Shown one piece after another: positions 43,924 through 52,527 of a DNA stretch of 64,000 bases (positions within the stretch are counted from its first letter, which is position 1; every line of letters begins with the position of its first letter). Both the position numbers and the translations under genes were made by a program. The stretch is from NCBI RefSeq assembly GCF_000346485.2, contig NZ_KQ976354.1, forward strand, positions 10,436,341-10,500,340. The letters are read 5' to 3'. Origin of the DNA: Scytonema hofmannii PCC 7110. GTDB taxonomy: Bacteria; Cyanobacteriota; Cyanobacteriia; Cyanobacteriales; Nostocaceae. Below the pieces are notes generated by a model. It was not told the origin of the DNA. It saw only the letters and a program-made list of their open reading frames with translations, and did no database searches.

Positions 43924-46530
43924 ATGCAGCCAATTCGTACTTTTAACGTATCTCCATCACTACCGCAGCGACTTGAGCCGCTACGGAAGTTAGCGTATAA
44001 CCTCCATTGGGATTGGAACGTTGAGACCAAAGACTTATTTCGTCGCTTAGATCCCGATTTATGGGAATCTAGCCGTCACAATCCTGTTTTGATGCTCGGT
44101 ACAATCAGCCAAGCGAGATTGATGGAAGTTGTGGAAGATGAAGGCTTCCTAGCGCAAATGGATCGAGCTGCGCGTCAGTTGGAAGATTATTTTCACGAAC
44201 GCACTTGGTATCACAAGAATAGGGATAAGGGACTGGGAACTGGGGACAAGGAACAGAGCCATCCTCCCAATCCCCAACCCAAAGAATGCTACGCCTATTT
44301 TTCTGCTGAATTCGGACTGGTGGATTGTTTGCCCATCTACTCTGGAGGTTTGGGAGTTCTAGCCGGGGATCACCTCAAATCAGCCAGCGATTTGGGTTTA
44401 CCTTTGGTTGGTGTAGGTTTGCTTTACCAGCAAGGCTATTTTGCTCAATATCTCAATGCTGATGGTTGGCAGCAGGAACGCTACCCCATCAACGACTTCT
44501 ACAATATGCCTTTGCAACTGGAACGCAATCCTGATGGTTCTGAACTGCGAATTGGGGTAGACTATCCAGGGCGAAAGGTATATGCCCGTGTTTGGCGCGT
44601 ACAAGTAGGAACAGTGCCTTTGTATATGCTAGACACTAACATTGAGCCAAATAACCCTTACGATCATGACATCACAGACCAACTCTACGGTGGCGATATT
44701 GATATGCGTATCCACCAAGAGATGATTTTGGGGATCGGTGGTGTCCAAATGCTGAAAGCGCTTGGATATGATGTTACCGCTTACCATATGAATGAAGGTC
44801 ATGCGGCTTTCTCAGCATTAGAGCGTATCCGCATCCTCATTCAAGAACAAGGGCTGAATTATGTTGAAGCCAAACAAGTAGTGGCTTCTAGTAACATTTT
44901 TACCACTCACACACCAGTACCTGCAGGAATTGACCTGTTTCCCCCAGATAAAGTTTTGCATTACCTGGGATACTACGCAGATATTTTTGGTTTGAATAAA
45001 GACCAATTTTTAGCGTTAGGACGGGAAAACACGGGTGATTTGTCTGCGCCGTTTAGTATGGCGGTGCTGGCTCTGAAAATGGCAACATTTTCTAACGGTG
45101 TCGCACAATTACACGGGGTTGTGTCGCGACAAATGTTCAAAGGTTTGTGGCAGAACGTACCAGCTGAGGAAGTCCCCATCGCAGCAATCACAAACGGCGT
45201 GCATGCCCGAAGCTGTGTTGCTAAATCTACTCAAGAGTTATACGATCGCTACTTAGGACCGAGCTGGTCATCAGCACCAACCGATCACCCTTTGTGGGAA
45301 CGCATGGACTCGATCCCCGATGAGGAGTTGTGGCGCAATCACGAACGCTGTCGCCTGGACATGATTATGTACGTGCGGGAACGTTTGGTGAAACATTTAC
45401 AAGATCGTGGGGCTTCTCCTCTAGAAATTGCCCAAGCACAAGAAGTTCTTGACCCGAAAGTTCTCACTATTGGTTTTGCCCGCCGCTTTGCCACCTACAA
45501 ACGTGCTACCCTGTGGATGCGTGATATTGACCGGATTAAGAGAATTTTATTGGGCAATAAAGACCGCAAAGTGCAGTTTGTCTTTGCTGGTAAGGCACAC
45601 CCCAAAGATATTCCTGGTAAAGAACTTATCCGCGAAATCAATCGCTTTATTCACGAACAAAATTTGGAAAAGCAAGTTGTGTTTGTTCCCAACTACGACA
45701 TTCACATAGCCAGATTGATGGTGGCTGGTTGTGATGTGTGGTTAAATAATCCACGCCGCCCACGGGAAGCTTCTGGTACAAGCGGTATGAAGGCATCAAT
45801 GAATGGGTTACCGAATTTAAGCGTGCTGGATGGTTGGTGGGATGAAGCTGACTACGTCCGCACTGGTTGGGCAATTGGACATGGGGAACTGTATGACGAT
45901 CCCAATTACCAGGATCAAATTGAGGCAAACGCTTTTTATGATATTTTGGAAAAGGAAGTCGTGCCTTTGTTCTATGACCGGGATGTGGATGGCTTACCCC
46001 GTCGCTGGGTTGATAAAATGAAGGATGCCATTCGATTGAACTGCCCATTCTTCAACACGGCGCGGATGGTGGGAGAGTATGCTTTGCGGGCTTATTTCCC
46101 GGCGAGCGATCGCAGCCACACTTTGACCACTGATAACTATGCCCCAGCTAAGGAATTAGCTGCTTGGAAAGAAAATTTAACTGCACACTGGTACAGTATA
46201 AAAATCAAGGATATCAACATATCTTCTGGTGCTGAGATTGAGGTTAACCAGACTGTTAGCGTTAAAGCTAGAGTTGATTTGGCAACTTTAACAGAAAAAG
46301 ATGTGCAATTGGAACTTTACCAAGGTGCGATAGATGCTAATGGCGAGATTGTCAACGGTATACCTGTGGTGATGGATTACCAAGGGGAAGATAAGGATGG
46401 ATTAAGTATTTACACGGCTGATGTTGTGTACGTAACATCTGGTTTGCAGGGCTTGTCTTTGCGCGTGTTACCTAAGCACAAATATTTATCTAGTCCTTAT
46501 GAACCACGGTTGATTGTTTGGGCGCAGTAG
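43924..46530 (+). CDS. glgP: Alpha-glucan (glycogen) phosphorylase, short type
   Basis: 868 residues, the alpha-glucan phosphorylase subfamily that begins LRKLAYNLHWDWNVETKDLFRRLD. Motifs: YFSAEFGLVDCLPIYSGGLGVLAGD, YHMNEGHAAF, FTTHTPVPAG, GFARRFATYKRA and the PLP-binding Lys623 in GTSGMKASMNG. It releases glucose-1-phosphate from glycogen. Residues about 101-119 (KGLGTGDKEQSHPPNPQPK) are encoded by GGGACTGGGAACTGGGGAC-type intergenic repeat sequence inserted in frame, between two otherwise contiguous conserved blocks. The enzyme core is complete. Confidence 0.95.
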   Translation: MQPIRTFNVSPSLPQRLEPLRKLAYNLHWDWNVETKDLFRRLDPDLWESSRHNPVLMLGTISQARLMEVVEDEGFLAQMDRAARQLEDYFHERTWYHKNRDKGLGTGDKEQSHPPNPQPKECYAYFSAEFGLVDCLPIYSGGLGVLAGDHLKSASDLGLPLVGVGLLYQQGYFAQYLNADGWQQERYPINDFYNMPLQLERNPDGSELRIGVDYPGRKVYARVWRVQVGTVPLYMLDTNIEPNNPYDHDITDQLYGGDIDMRIHQEMILGIGGVQMLKALGYDVTAYHMNEGHAAFSALERIRILIQEQGLNYVEAKQVVASSNIFTTHTPVPAGIDLFPPDKVLHYLGYYADIFGLNKDQFLALGRENTGDLSAPFSMAVLALKMATFSNGVAQLHGVVSRQMFKGLWQNVPAEEVPIAAITNGVHARSCVAKSTQELYDRYLGPSWSSAPTDHPLWERMDSIPDEELWRNHERCRLDMIMYVRERLVKHLQDRGASPLEIAQAQEVLDPKVLTIGFARRFATYKRATLWMRDIDRIKRILLGNKDRKVQFVFAGKAHPKDIPGKELIREINRFIHEQNLEKQVVFVPNYDIHIARLMVAGCDVWLNNPRRPREASGTSGMKASMNGLPNLSVLDGWWDEADYVRTGWAIGHGELYDDPNYQDQIEANAFYDILEKEVVPLFYDRDVDGLPRRWVDKMKDAIRLNCPFFNTARMVGEYALRAYFPASDRSHTLTTDNYAPAKELAAWKENLTAHWYSIKIKDINISSGAEIEVNQTVSVKARVDLATLTEKDVQLELYQGAIDANGEIVNGIPVVMDYQGEDKDGLSIYTADVVYVTSGLQGLSLRVLPKHKYLSSPYEPRLIVWAQ

Positions 46531-46539
46531 GAGAATTTT

Positions 46540-46605
46540 GGATTTTAGATTTTGGATTTTAAATTGCTAATCCAAAATCTAAAATCTAAAATCTAAAATT
46601 CTATT
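46540..46605. repeat. Inverted TTTTAGA heptamer repeats after glgP
   Basis: TTTTGGATTTTAGATTTTGG followed by AATCCAAAATCTAAAATCTAA and further units: complementary halves that can form the glgP transcript end. The right half and the following ATTCTATTGGGGATGA recur at 55843-55882. Confidence 0.85.
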
Positions 46606-46761
46606 GGGGATGACAATGTAACCAGTGGTGCGATCGCCCAGTACTTGGTTGCGTTGTTCTCCCCAATACCACCAGTAAGCTGCGACGTAAGCACAGATGA
46701 GGCTATCGAGTTTGTCTTCTGTTTCTTTGAGGGCTGCGCCTAGCGTGGGAATTTTTGGCAT
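46579..46761 (-). pseudogene. DUF429 C-terminal fragment, copy A
   Basis: 60 codons. GAALKETEDKLDSLICAYVA, AYWWYWGEQRN and GDRTTGYIVIPN equal the C-terminus of the full DUF429 gene at 49781-50557. Upstream of the fragment there is only the ACCGCAGAGTCGCAGAGG repeat and then the damaged IS607 unit, so the first ~190 residues are lost. Confidence 0.85.
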
Positions 46762-46866
46762 GAATGAACCGCAGAGTCGCAGAGGACACAGAGGCGGATG
46801 GAGGGATATTAACTAGTTGATGCTTTGCTAATATTTACTCACTTTCCTTAAGGTCTGCTAACATGA

Positions 46867-47520
46867 GTGGTATGGCATACATACCACTCAGACTCATGGG
46901 TCGAATTTTTGGGATTGCACCCAAATACTTTAAGGAAGTACGCGGATGAAGGCAAAATCAAAAGCATCAAAAACTCAGCAGGGCAAAGACTTTACGACGT
47001 TGAATCCTACACCCGTGGCGATACAACTAGAACTACCATTGTTTGCTACTGTCGAGTCTGTTCCTCAAAGCAGCGCGACGACCTTGATAGACAAGTCGTG
47101 TATATGCAATCCCTCTACCCAACAGCAGAAATTATCAGAGACATTGGGTCAGGTATCAACTTTAAGCGCAAAGGTTTGCAATCCTTATTGGAACGCCTTA
47201 TGCGTGGAGATAAGCTCACACTTGTCGTTGCCTGTCGTGACCGACTCGCGAGGTTTGGATTCGAGCTTTTTCAATTCATGGTCGAGCAAAACGGTGGACA
47301 AATCGTGGTTCTCGACAAAACTGTACACTGTCCTAGAATGTCCCCAGAAAAAGGGGGAACCTTCAAGCCCCTTGTTTAAACGAGGGGTAGTGCAGGATAT
47401 CAGTAATCAGGTTCCCCCTTTTTCTACGTGTAAGACTCCTGACCCGAATCAGAACTTACACAGGATTTACTCTCAATCCTTCACGTCTTCAGTTGCCGAA
47501 TGCATGGACTTAGAAAATAC
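46867..47520 (+). pseudogene. IS607-type serine recombinase, disrupted
   Basis: FLGLHPNTLRKYADEGKIKS, GQRLYDVESY, VCYCRVCSSKQRDDLDRQV and VACRDRLARFGFEL identify a TnpA related to the one at 34452. The natural start seems to be ATG 46872 (MAYIPLR), but it is out of frame with the rest, implying a frameshift near 46893. A second lesion is an inserted palindromic repeat (47346-47425) with an in-frame stop at 47377. Beyond it the original frame resumes (TQDLLSILHVFSCRMHGLRK). It cannot make full TnpA. Confidence 0.82.
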
Positions 47521-48640
47521 TCCAAAAAAATCAAGGAAGATTTATCTAAAGCTAACACCGGAACAGAAGATACTGATTAGACAATGGTTTGGTGTTAGCC
47601 GTTTCGTTTTCAATCAAACTCTTGAATTGTTAAGGGATGGAGTTATTAAAGCCAATTGGAAAGCGATTAAGGGAAGTATTCTTAACAGCTTGCCCGATTG
47701 GTGTAAAGATACTCCCTACCAAATCAAATCAATAGCTATCAAAGATGCTTGTAAAGCGGTTAGCAACGCTAAACTTAAGTACAAACAATCTGGGGTCTTT
47801 TATAATTTCAAATTTAAATCTAGAAAAGACCCAAAACAATCGTGTTATATTCCCAAATCAGCTGTATCAGAAAAAGGGATTTACCACACAATATTAGGTG
47901 AAGTTAAGTTTACCGAAACTTTGCCTAAAAATTTTGGTGATTGTCGTTTAGTATGCGTTTATAGCGATTACTACCTGACAATTCCAACAAATAGTCTACA
48001 ACTAGAAACCGAGAACCAAGGACGTGTTGTAGCTTTAGATCCAGGCATTAGAAAATTTTTCACTTTTTTCTCCGAATCGTCATTTGGCTGGTTAGGCAAG
48101 AATGCTAACATGAAAATTCAAAAACTTTGCTTTAAGTTAGATGAATTATGTAGCGCTATTTCTAAGTCAACTGGACAATTAAAAAGAAGATTGAAGAAAG
48201 CCGCTAACAGGATAAGAGCCAAGATTAAAAACTTAGTTGATGAACTTCACAAAAAGACGGCTAAGTTCTTGGTTGATAATTTTGATGTCATTCTACTTCC
48301 AACTTTTGAAACATCACAGATGTCAAAAAAAGGAAAGCGTAGAATCAGGTCAAAGTCTGTACGTCAGATGTTAACACTTTCTCACTATCAGTTTAAGCAA
48401 TTCATCAAGCATAAAGCTTTTGAACATAACAAAGTAGTGTTAGATGTGAATGAAGCGTACACATCAAAAACAGTTAGCTGGACTGGTGAAATAGTAAAAA
48501 TTGGCGGATCTAAAATCATTAAATCCCCATCCACGGGTAAAACTATGGATAGAGATTTAAATGGTGCGCGAGGGATTTTCCTTCGTGCATTGGTTGATAC
48601 GCCCTGGCTAAGAGAGAATCTTAGCTTGAGTATTTGTTAA
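46946..48640 (+). CDS. TnpB-family protein, second IS607-type unit, without zinc-finger cysteines
   Basis: Open for 564 codons, +1 to the broken tnpA. The core starts about residue 195 (KKSRKIYLKLTPEQKILIRQ). RuvC residues are present (ALDPGIRKF, LPTFETSQM, DRDLNGARG). The usual CxxC zinc finger reads TSKTVSWTGEIVKIGGSK, with all four cysteines absent; I recall such forms in cyanobacterial TnpBs. The palindromic insertion is in frame here and adds about 30 codons to the N-terminal overlap region. Without tnpA the unit cannot transpose by itself. Activity is uncertain. Confidence 0.8.
   Translation: MKAKSKASKTQQGKDFTTLNPTPVAIQLELPLFATVESVPQSSATTLIDKSCICNPSTQQQKLSETLGQVSTLSAKVCNPYWNALCVEISSHLSLPVVTDSRGLDSSFFNSWSSKTVDKSWFSTKLYTVLECPQKKGEPSSPLFKRGVVQDISNQVPPFSTCKTPDPNQNLHRIYSQSFTSSVAECMDLENTPKKSRKIYLKLTPEQKILIRQWFGVSRFVFNQTLELLRDGVIKANWKAIKGSILNSLPDWCKDTPYQIKSIAIKDACKAVSNAKLKYKQSGVFYNFKFKSRKDPKQSCYIPKSAVSEKGIYHTILGEVKFTETLPKNFGDCRLVCVYSDYYLTIPTNSLQLETENQGRVVALDPGIRKFFTFFSESSFGWLGKNANMKIQKLCFKLDELCSAISKSTGQLKRRLKKAANRIRAKIKNLVDELHKKTAKFLVDNFDVILLPTFETSQMSKKGKRRIRSKSVRQMLTLSHYQFKQFIKHKAFEHNKVVLDVNEAYTSKTVSWTGEIVKIGGSKIIKSPSTGKTMDRDLNGARGIFLRALVDTPWLRENLSLSIC
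47346..47425. repeat. 80-bp palindromic insert within tnpA/tnpB
   Basis: AGAAAAAGGGGGAACCT (47346-47362) and AGGTTCCCCCTTTTTCT (47409-47425) are perfect complements; an inner pair CCCCT/AGGGG flanks TGTTTAAACG. The extra DNA is a multiple of three, since both flanking frames resume in register. Confidence 0.85.
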
Positions 48641-48806
48641 CGTGTGTTGGGAATCGTTAGCGAAAATGTATCGGAAGGTAGGATGTTTGTAAAAGCAAAG
48701 GCAATCCCCACATGGTCTGGATCGTAGCGTTTTATTTTTAGTCCTGACTATGCTTTATGGGGTTAAAGAATCACAATATGCGCGACTAAATATTAACTAA
48801 TATTAA
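48641..48806. other. 3' flank of the second IS607-type unit
   Basis: Would contain the right end of the element and any guide RNA end. No clear boundary visible. Confidence 0.3.
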
Positions 48807-49412
48807 CTAACGCGGTATAATGTCATCAAGTTTAAGCTGTATATTTGGAAAAAGGAAAGAATTTATATTTTCGCCTAAACGATATTGTTGTTGCTGATAT
48901 GTATCGCCAATTAACTGACAAACCGTAAAAGTGGGTTGTTTTGGTTTACCAATAAATTGCAAACCTCCTAAACCTAAAAAGTCTACAATCCAGTATTCTT
49001 GAATATTTAGAAATGCATATTCTTCTACTTTTCGAGCATAATCGTCTTGCCAATTAGTGCTTACTACTTCGACAACATGTTTGATGGTGCTACCATTGCA
49101 AATAATCGGCTCTTTTTGCCATAAAGGTTCAAACCTGAGTTGTTCGTTATCCAAAACTATTATGTCTGGACGCAGTGCTGTTGCTTGGGCCGCAGGTGGC
49201 TTGATTAAGCAACTTTTTGGTACTATCCAATCTAATGAGGCTTTTAGGATTTCAACAAAAACTCGACCTGCAATATTACCCGAAACAGTTTCGTGCGGGC
49301 CTGTTGGTTCCATGTCGCGCAATTCTCCATCAATAAGTTCGTAGCGGGGATTATCGCCGTATTCAGCGACAAATTCCTCGAAAGTAAGCAGTTTTGGTGG
49401 GGTATAAGTCAT
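48807..49412 (-). CDS. Uma2-family (DUF820) PD-(D/E)XK endonuclease-like protein
   Basis: 201 residues. LTFEEFVAEYGDNPRYELIDGELRDM, the family opening; LRPDIIVLD (catalytic Asp), and VVEVVSTNWQDDYARKVEEYA (ExxS..D..K of the nuclease core); EYWIVDFL. Uma2 proteins are highly multiplied in cyanobacteria with unknown role. A 43-codon gene lies 40 bp upstream on the same strand. Confidence 0.9.
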   Translation of the reverse strand: MTYTPPKLLTFEEFVAEYGDNPRYELIDGELRDMEPTGPHETVSGNIAGRVFVEILKASLDWIVPKSCLIKPPAAQATALRPDIIVLDNEQLRFEPLWQKEPIICNGSTIKHVVEVVSTNWQDDYARKVEEYAFLNIQEYWIVDFLGLGGLQFIGKPKQPTFTVCQLIGDTYQQQQYRLGENINSFLFPNIQLKLDDIIPR

Positions 49413-49451
49413 AATATTATCTAATCATCAAAGTCAAAACTATGGGGTAAT

Positions 49452-49583
49452 TCATGCAGTTTGTTCAGCAGTTTGCGTTTTCACAATAAGGCGTTGCTTA
49501 ACTGCTCGATCAAGTTGATGTAATTCTTCTGCTTCAAGCTCTTGAAGTTGGCTGATAATTTTCTGAAGGATTGCTTGAGTCAT
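49452..49583 (-). CDS. Small antitoxin-like ORF upstream of the Uma2 gene
   Basis: 43 codons, ATG at 49583 to TGA at 49452: MTQAILQKIISQLQELEAEE and then LHQLDRAVKQRLIV. Amphipathic and acidic like many short antitoxin-type partner proteins in cyanobacteria. It is 39 bp from the Uma2 start on the same strand. AAAAAGAAAAG upstream gives only a weak SD. The pairing with Uma2 is an inference. Confidence 0.5.
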   Translation of the reverse strand: MTQAILQKIISQLQELEAEELHQLDRAVKQRLIVKTQTAEQTA

Positions 49584-49768
49584 AAACTTTTCTTTTTACA
49601 ATTGTGAATTTTTTAATTCTAATCATTTTAATATAGCATTCCGCTCCAGAGCAATGGTATTCTCTTTGGTAAGAAGGCAAGTTGTCAACATCAGAAATCT
49701 GCCATCAACCTTGCCTTGCGGAGAAAGAATTGCAGCACAGTTTCTTCGCGTCAGCGAAAAAAGGATTT

Positions 49769-49818
49769 GACGGCTGATAACTATGCCTTAGCGAAGGAAC
49801 TAGCTGCTTGGAAAGAAA
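49769..49818 (+). pseudogene. 50-bp relic of glgP
   Basis: GATAACTATGCC..., coding DNYALAKELAAWKEI, is nearly identical to glgP codons at about 46131-46175 (DNYAPAKELAAWKEN). It directly abuts the 3' end of the DUF429 gene, whose last codons it supplies on the other strand. Confidence 0.85.
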
Positions 49819-50557
49819 TTCTCTTGGGGATGACAATGTAACCAGTGGTGCGATCGCCTAGTACTTGGTTGCGTTGTTCTCCCCAATACCACCAGTAAGC
49901 TGCGACGTAGGCACATATAAGGCTATCTAGTTTGTCTTCTGCTTCTTTGAGGGCTGCGCCTGTTGTGGGAATTTCTGAAAGAAATGAACCGCAGAGTCGC
50001 AGAGGACACAGAGGAGGATAGAGAGAGGGTAAAATTTCTATGATGTAATTATAGAGTTTGGTAAGTTCTGCGCGGCGCTCGTTGAGGCGTCCTTTTTTGT
50101 ATTTGAGGATGCGTTCTAAGCTGAAGAGATGCACGATGGCTGGATGGGGGAATACTTCGATTTGGTATTTGCCTGGTTTTTGTGGTTCAATGGTTGGGGC
50201 ATGGGCAAAACCACGAGCTTCTAGTTCTAGTCCAAAGTTTACTGTTCGCTCTGCAAAGGGTAAGTTAAGATTAGCTGGGTAGCATCCTGCATGATATTTG
50301 CCAAAGTATTTGTGGGTGAGTTTATCGGGTAAACGGCTTCCGGTAATGTTGGGGATCAAGGTTGGTGCGTCTACGGCAATGATGGTGGGTTCTTCTGGTT
50401 TGAGGCAAGTGTCAATCCAAGTGAGAATGTCTGTAATGAGTTCTTTTCGATCTAAGTCTATTATTTTTAGTTTTTCGTCTGTCAGTTCTAGATAGCATAA
50501 CCCACTTGGTTGAGATTTCCAGCCTAAGTCGATTCCGAGAAATTTCATTTTTGTCAA
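49781..50557 (-). CDS. DUF429 protein (RNase H-like fold), copy B, full length
   Basis: 258 residues. N-terminal FLGIDLGWKSQPSGLCYLEL and IIAVDAPTLI are RNase H-like acidic strands of DUF429; AGCYPANLNLPF and YQIEVFPHPAIVHLF follow. Residues about 178-195 (LYPPLCPLRLCGSFLSEIPT) are encoded by the dispersed ACCGCAGAGTCGCAGAGGAC repeat inserted in frame. The last ~11 residues (SFQAASSFAKA) come from antisense glgP debris. So a likely intact core with two foreign patches. Predicted nuclease; function unknown. Confidence 0.82.
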   Translation of the reverse strand: MTKMKFLGIDLGWKSQPSGLCYLELTDEKLKIIDLDRKELITDILTWIDTCLKPEEPTIIAVDAPTLIPNITGSRLPDKLTHKYFGKYHAGCYPANLNLPFAERTVNFGLELEARGFAHAPTIEPQKPGKYQIEVFPHPAIVHLFSLERILKYKKGRLNERRAELTKLYNYIIEILPSLYPPLCPLRLCGSFLSEIPTTGAALKEAEDKLDSLICAYVAAYWWYWGEQRNQVLGDRTTGYIVIPKRISFQAASSFAKA

Positions 50558-50619
50558 TCCGAAGATCCCCTTATTGTCGCATTTTTAGCCAGTTCCTGAC
50601 AGAAAATTTGGCCAGACGA

Positions 50620-50761
50620 ATTGAAAATTGATTTCCTTGAAGCCTTGGCTGAACTTGAAGATAATGAGTGTCACAGAACTAGGAATGTTCCTAAAATAAG
50701 ACTTCATAAAATAAAAGGTATTAAACAAGCAATCTATCGTGCTGACATAGATAAAATATAA
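50620..50761 (+). pseudogene. Short remnant of a toxin-like gene
   Basis: Reads LKIDFLEALAELEDNECHRT, then PKIRLHKIKGIKQAIYRADI and a stop. The KIKGIKQAIYRADID string resembles the core of small cyanobacterial RelE/ParE-like toxins, but the frame is short and has only a TTG start. Low certainty. Confidence 0.35.
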
Positions 50762-51098
50762 AGCTTTAAATACGGTAGATGAAGATGGAACTAAGATGTT
50801 AGGCTATAGGAGAGCCATGTATGTTCTGAAAGCCAAAACGTAAGATGTGGTTCTGTGTCAGATGAGGCAAAAAATCGAAATCACTGTACGCAGGCTGCGT
50901 TCTTATTGTTGAGAAAGAGCCATCGCTTTTTATCGTCAACTCTACACTCACAAAGTAGCAACTACCCTGGTGTAAAGTACACTTGTCAAAACCGTTTCAG
51001 CACGACTTGAGTTGTGTTGAGACTGATATCAATATGCGTGTAGAACTGATTTTAGCGCTTCTTCATTACAGTTCTTTACAAAATTTCACGAATGTTTT
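50762..51098. other. Intergenic before the pyruvate-kinase-like gene
   Basis: 337 bp without gene or recognised element. Confidence 0.4.
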
Positions 51099-52244
51099 AT
51101 GCAGCCATTAACACGTCAAACAAAGGTTGTCGCCACCGTCAGTCTTGCTAGTTCGCTCCAGACAATTGCGGGTATGATAAAAGCTGGGATGAACGTAGCT
51201 TGTCTCAATTTATCTCATGGAAGTTATGACGATCTTGCTCAAACAATTGCTCAGATTCGCTCGATAGCAGAGGAACTGGACACTCCCATAACTTTATTGC
51301 AAGAACTGCAAAAACCGCAGTTATCTTCTCTAACCGACAAAGATACTCAAGATTTAGAATTTGGTTTATCTCAGGAAGTTGATTATATTGCTCTAAGTTT
51401 TGTAAGTAGTGCTGAGGATGTTCGGGTTTTAAAGAACTTACTACAGCAAAAAGGTGCAGCTGATACACCTGTCGTTGCTAAAATTGAAAAACATGATGCG
51501 ATCGCCAACCTAGAAGAGATACTGGATGAATGCGATGCAGTGATGATAGCACCGAGTGATTTGGGTGTAGGGATGAGTCAAGAGAAACTTCTTCTGCTAC
51601 AAAAACGCATTATCGGACTGTGTAACCATAAAGGAATTCCTGTCATTAGCGCAATACAGATGCCAGAAAGCACGATCCATAATGCCCATTCGATTCGTGC
51701 AGAAACTAGTGACATTGCCAACGCCATTATAGATGGTACTGATGCAATACTGCTCTCAAGTGAATCAGAGGTAGGAGAGGTTTCTGTCGAAAGCGTACAA
51801 AGATTAGTGAAAATTGCAACAGAAACAGAAGCAGAGATAGAATTTCTGAACAATCCGCCTGCAAAAACGGATGTCACTCATGCGCTAAGTATGGGACTCA
51901 ATGCGATTTGCAAAGTGCTACCCCCGCGCTACATTGCCACGTTTACAAGTAGCGGTTACACAGCCCGGTTAGCAGCTGGAGAACGTCCTAAAGTACCCAT
52001 TCTTGCGCTTACACCTAACCCCAAAGTTTACCGCAGTTTAAACCTCATTTGGGGCGTGCAACCAGTTTTGCTAAACCGCGAAGTTGAGACTTTTGAAGAA
52101 TTGACAGCACAAGTTGAGGAAATTTTGCGCGATCGCAGTTGGGTTGAACCAGGCGACAAAGTTCTCATTATGGCTGGTATTCCTACCAAGCGTTCACAAG
52201 GAACAAATTTTCTCAAAATTCATACAATTGCAGTGAGCACCTGA
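51099..52244 (+). CDS. Pyruvate-kinase-like protein lacking the B (lid) domain, probably inactive
   Basis: 381 residues against about 470-590 for cyanobacterial pyruvate kinases. The A-domain barrel and C-terminal domain are recognisable (KVVATVSLASSL, LTDKDTQDLEFGLSQEVDYIALSFV, ANAIIDGTDAILLSSES, THALSMGLNAI). The sequence jumps from LLQELQKP (66-73) to QLSSLTDKD, so the ~75-residue B domain is missing. Active-site changes: Cys35 for the Arg of ARLNFSHG, PSD (152-154) for RGD, Ile186 for the Thr of TATQM. Lys128/Glu130 of KIE remain. A conserved full-length frame suggests selection for a non-catalytic role, or recent decay. Confidence 0.85.
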   Translation: MQPLTRQTKVVATVSLASSLQTIAGMIKAGMNVACLNLSHGSYDDLAQTIAQIRSIAEELDTPITLLQELQKPQLSSLTDKDTQDLEFGLSQEVDYIALSFVSSAEDVRVLKNLLQQKGAADTPVVAKIEKHDAIANLEEILDECDAVMIAPSDLGVGMSQEKLLLLQKRIIGLCNHKGIPVISAIQMPESTIHNAHSIRAETSDIANAIIDGTDAILLSSESEVGEVSVESVQRLVKIATETEAEIEFLNNPPAKTDVTHALSMGLNAICKVLPPRYIATFTSSGYTARLAAGERPKVPILALTPNPKVYRSLNLIWGVQPVLLNREVETFEELTAQVEEILRDRSWVEPGDKVLIMAGIPTKRSQGTNFLKIHTIAVST

Positions 52245-52527
52245 CCAGTGACCAGCGATCCCTATTATGATTCACTATAATTGACCAGCTTTCAGTTCTT
52301 CGAGTTCATCAGGATGAATAGCCAAATAATTAGCGATCCAATTACAACCGCTCTTCCATAAACTCTCGAAATCAAATTCCAGTTTTGTCCTAACTAGGAG
52401 AAGTAAGCATCTTACCTTCAGTGCTGAGAACTACGCTAGTGACTCCACTACTAGACCGAGTAAAAATTTTGATAACGGTTTAATTAATAGTATATTAAAA
52501 TACAGTGTTTACCAAATAAGACTGACA
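52245..52527. other. Intergenic
   Basis: Starts with GTGACCAGTGACCAGCG (short heptamer run). On the minus strand about 52275-52390 reads like a short remnant (antisense of GACCAGCTTTCAG), no intact gene. Confidence 0.4.

Noticed and set aside
43924-46530. Several long antisense frames inside glgP, cpc and kinase genes
   Set aside because: They mirror the coding frame of strongly supported genes and show no domains of their own.
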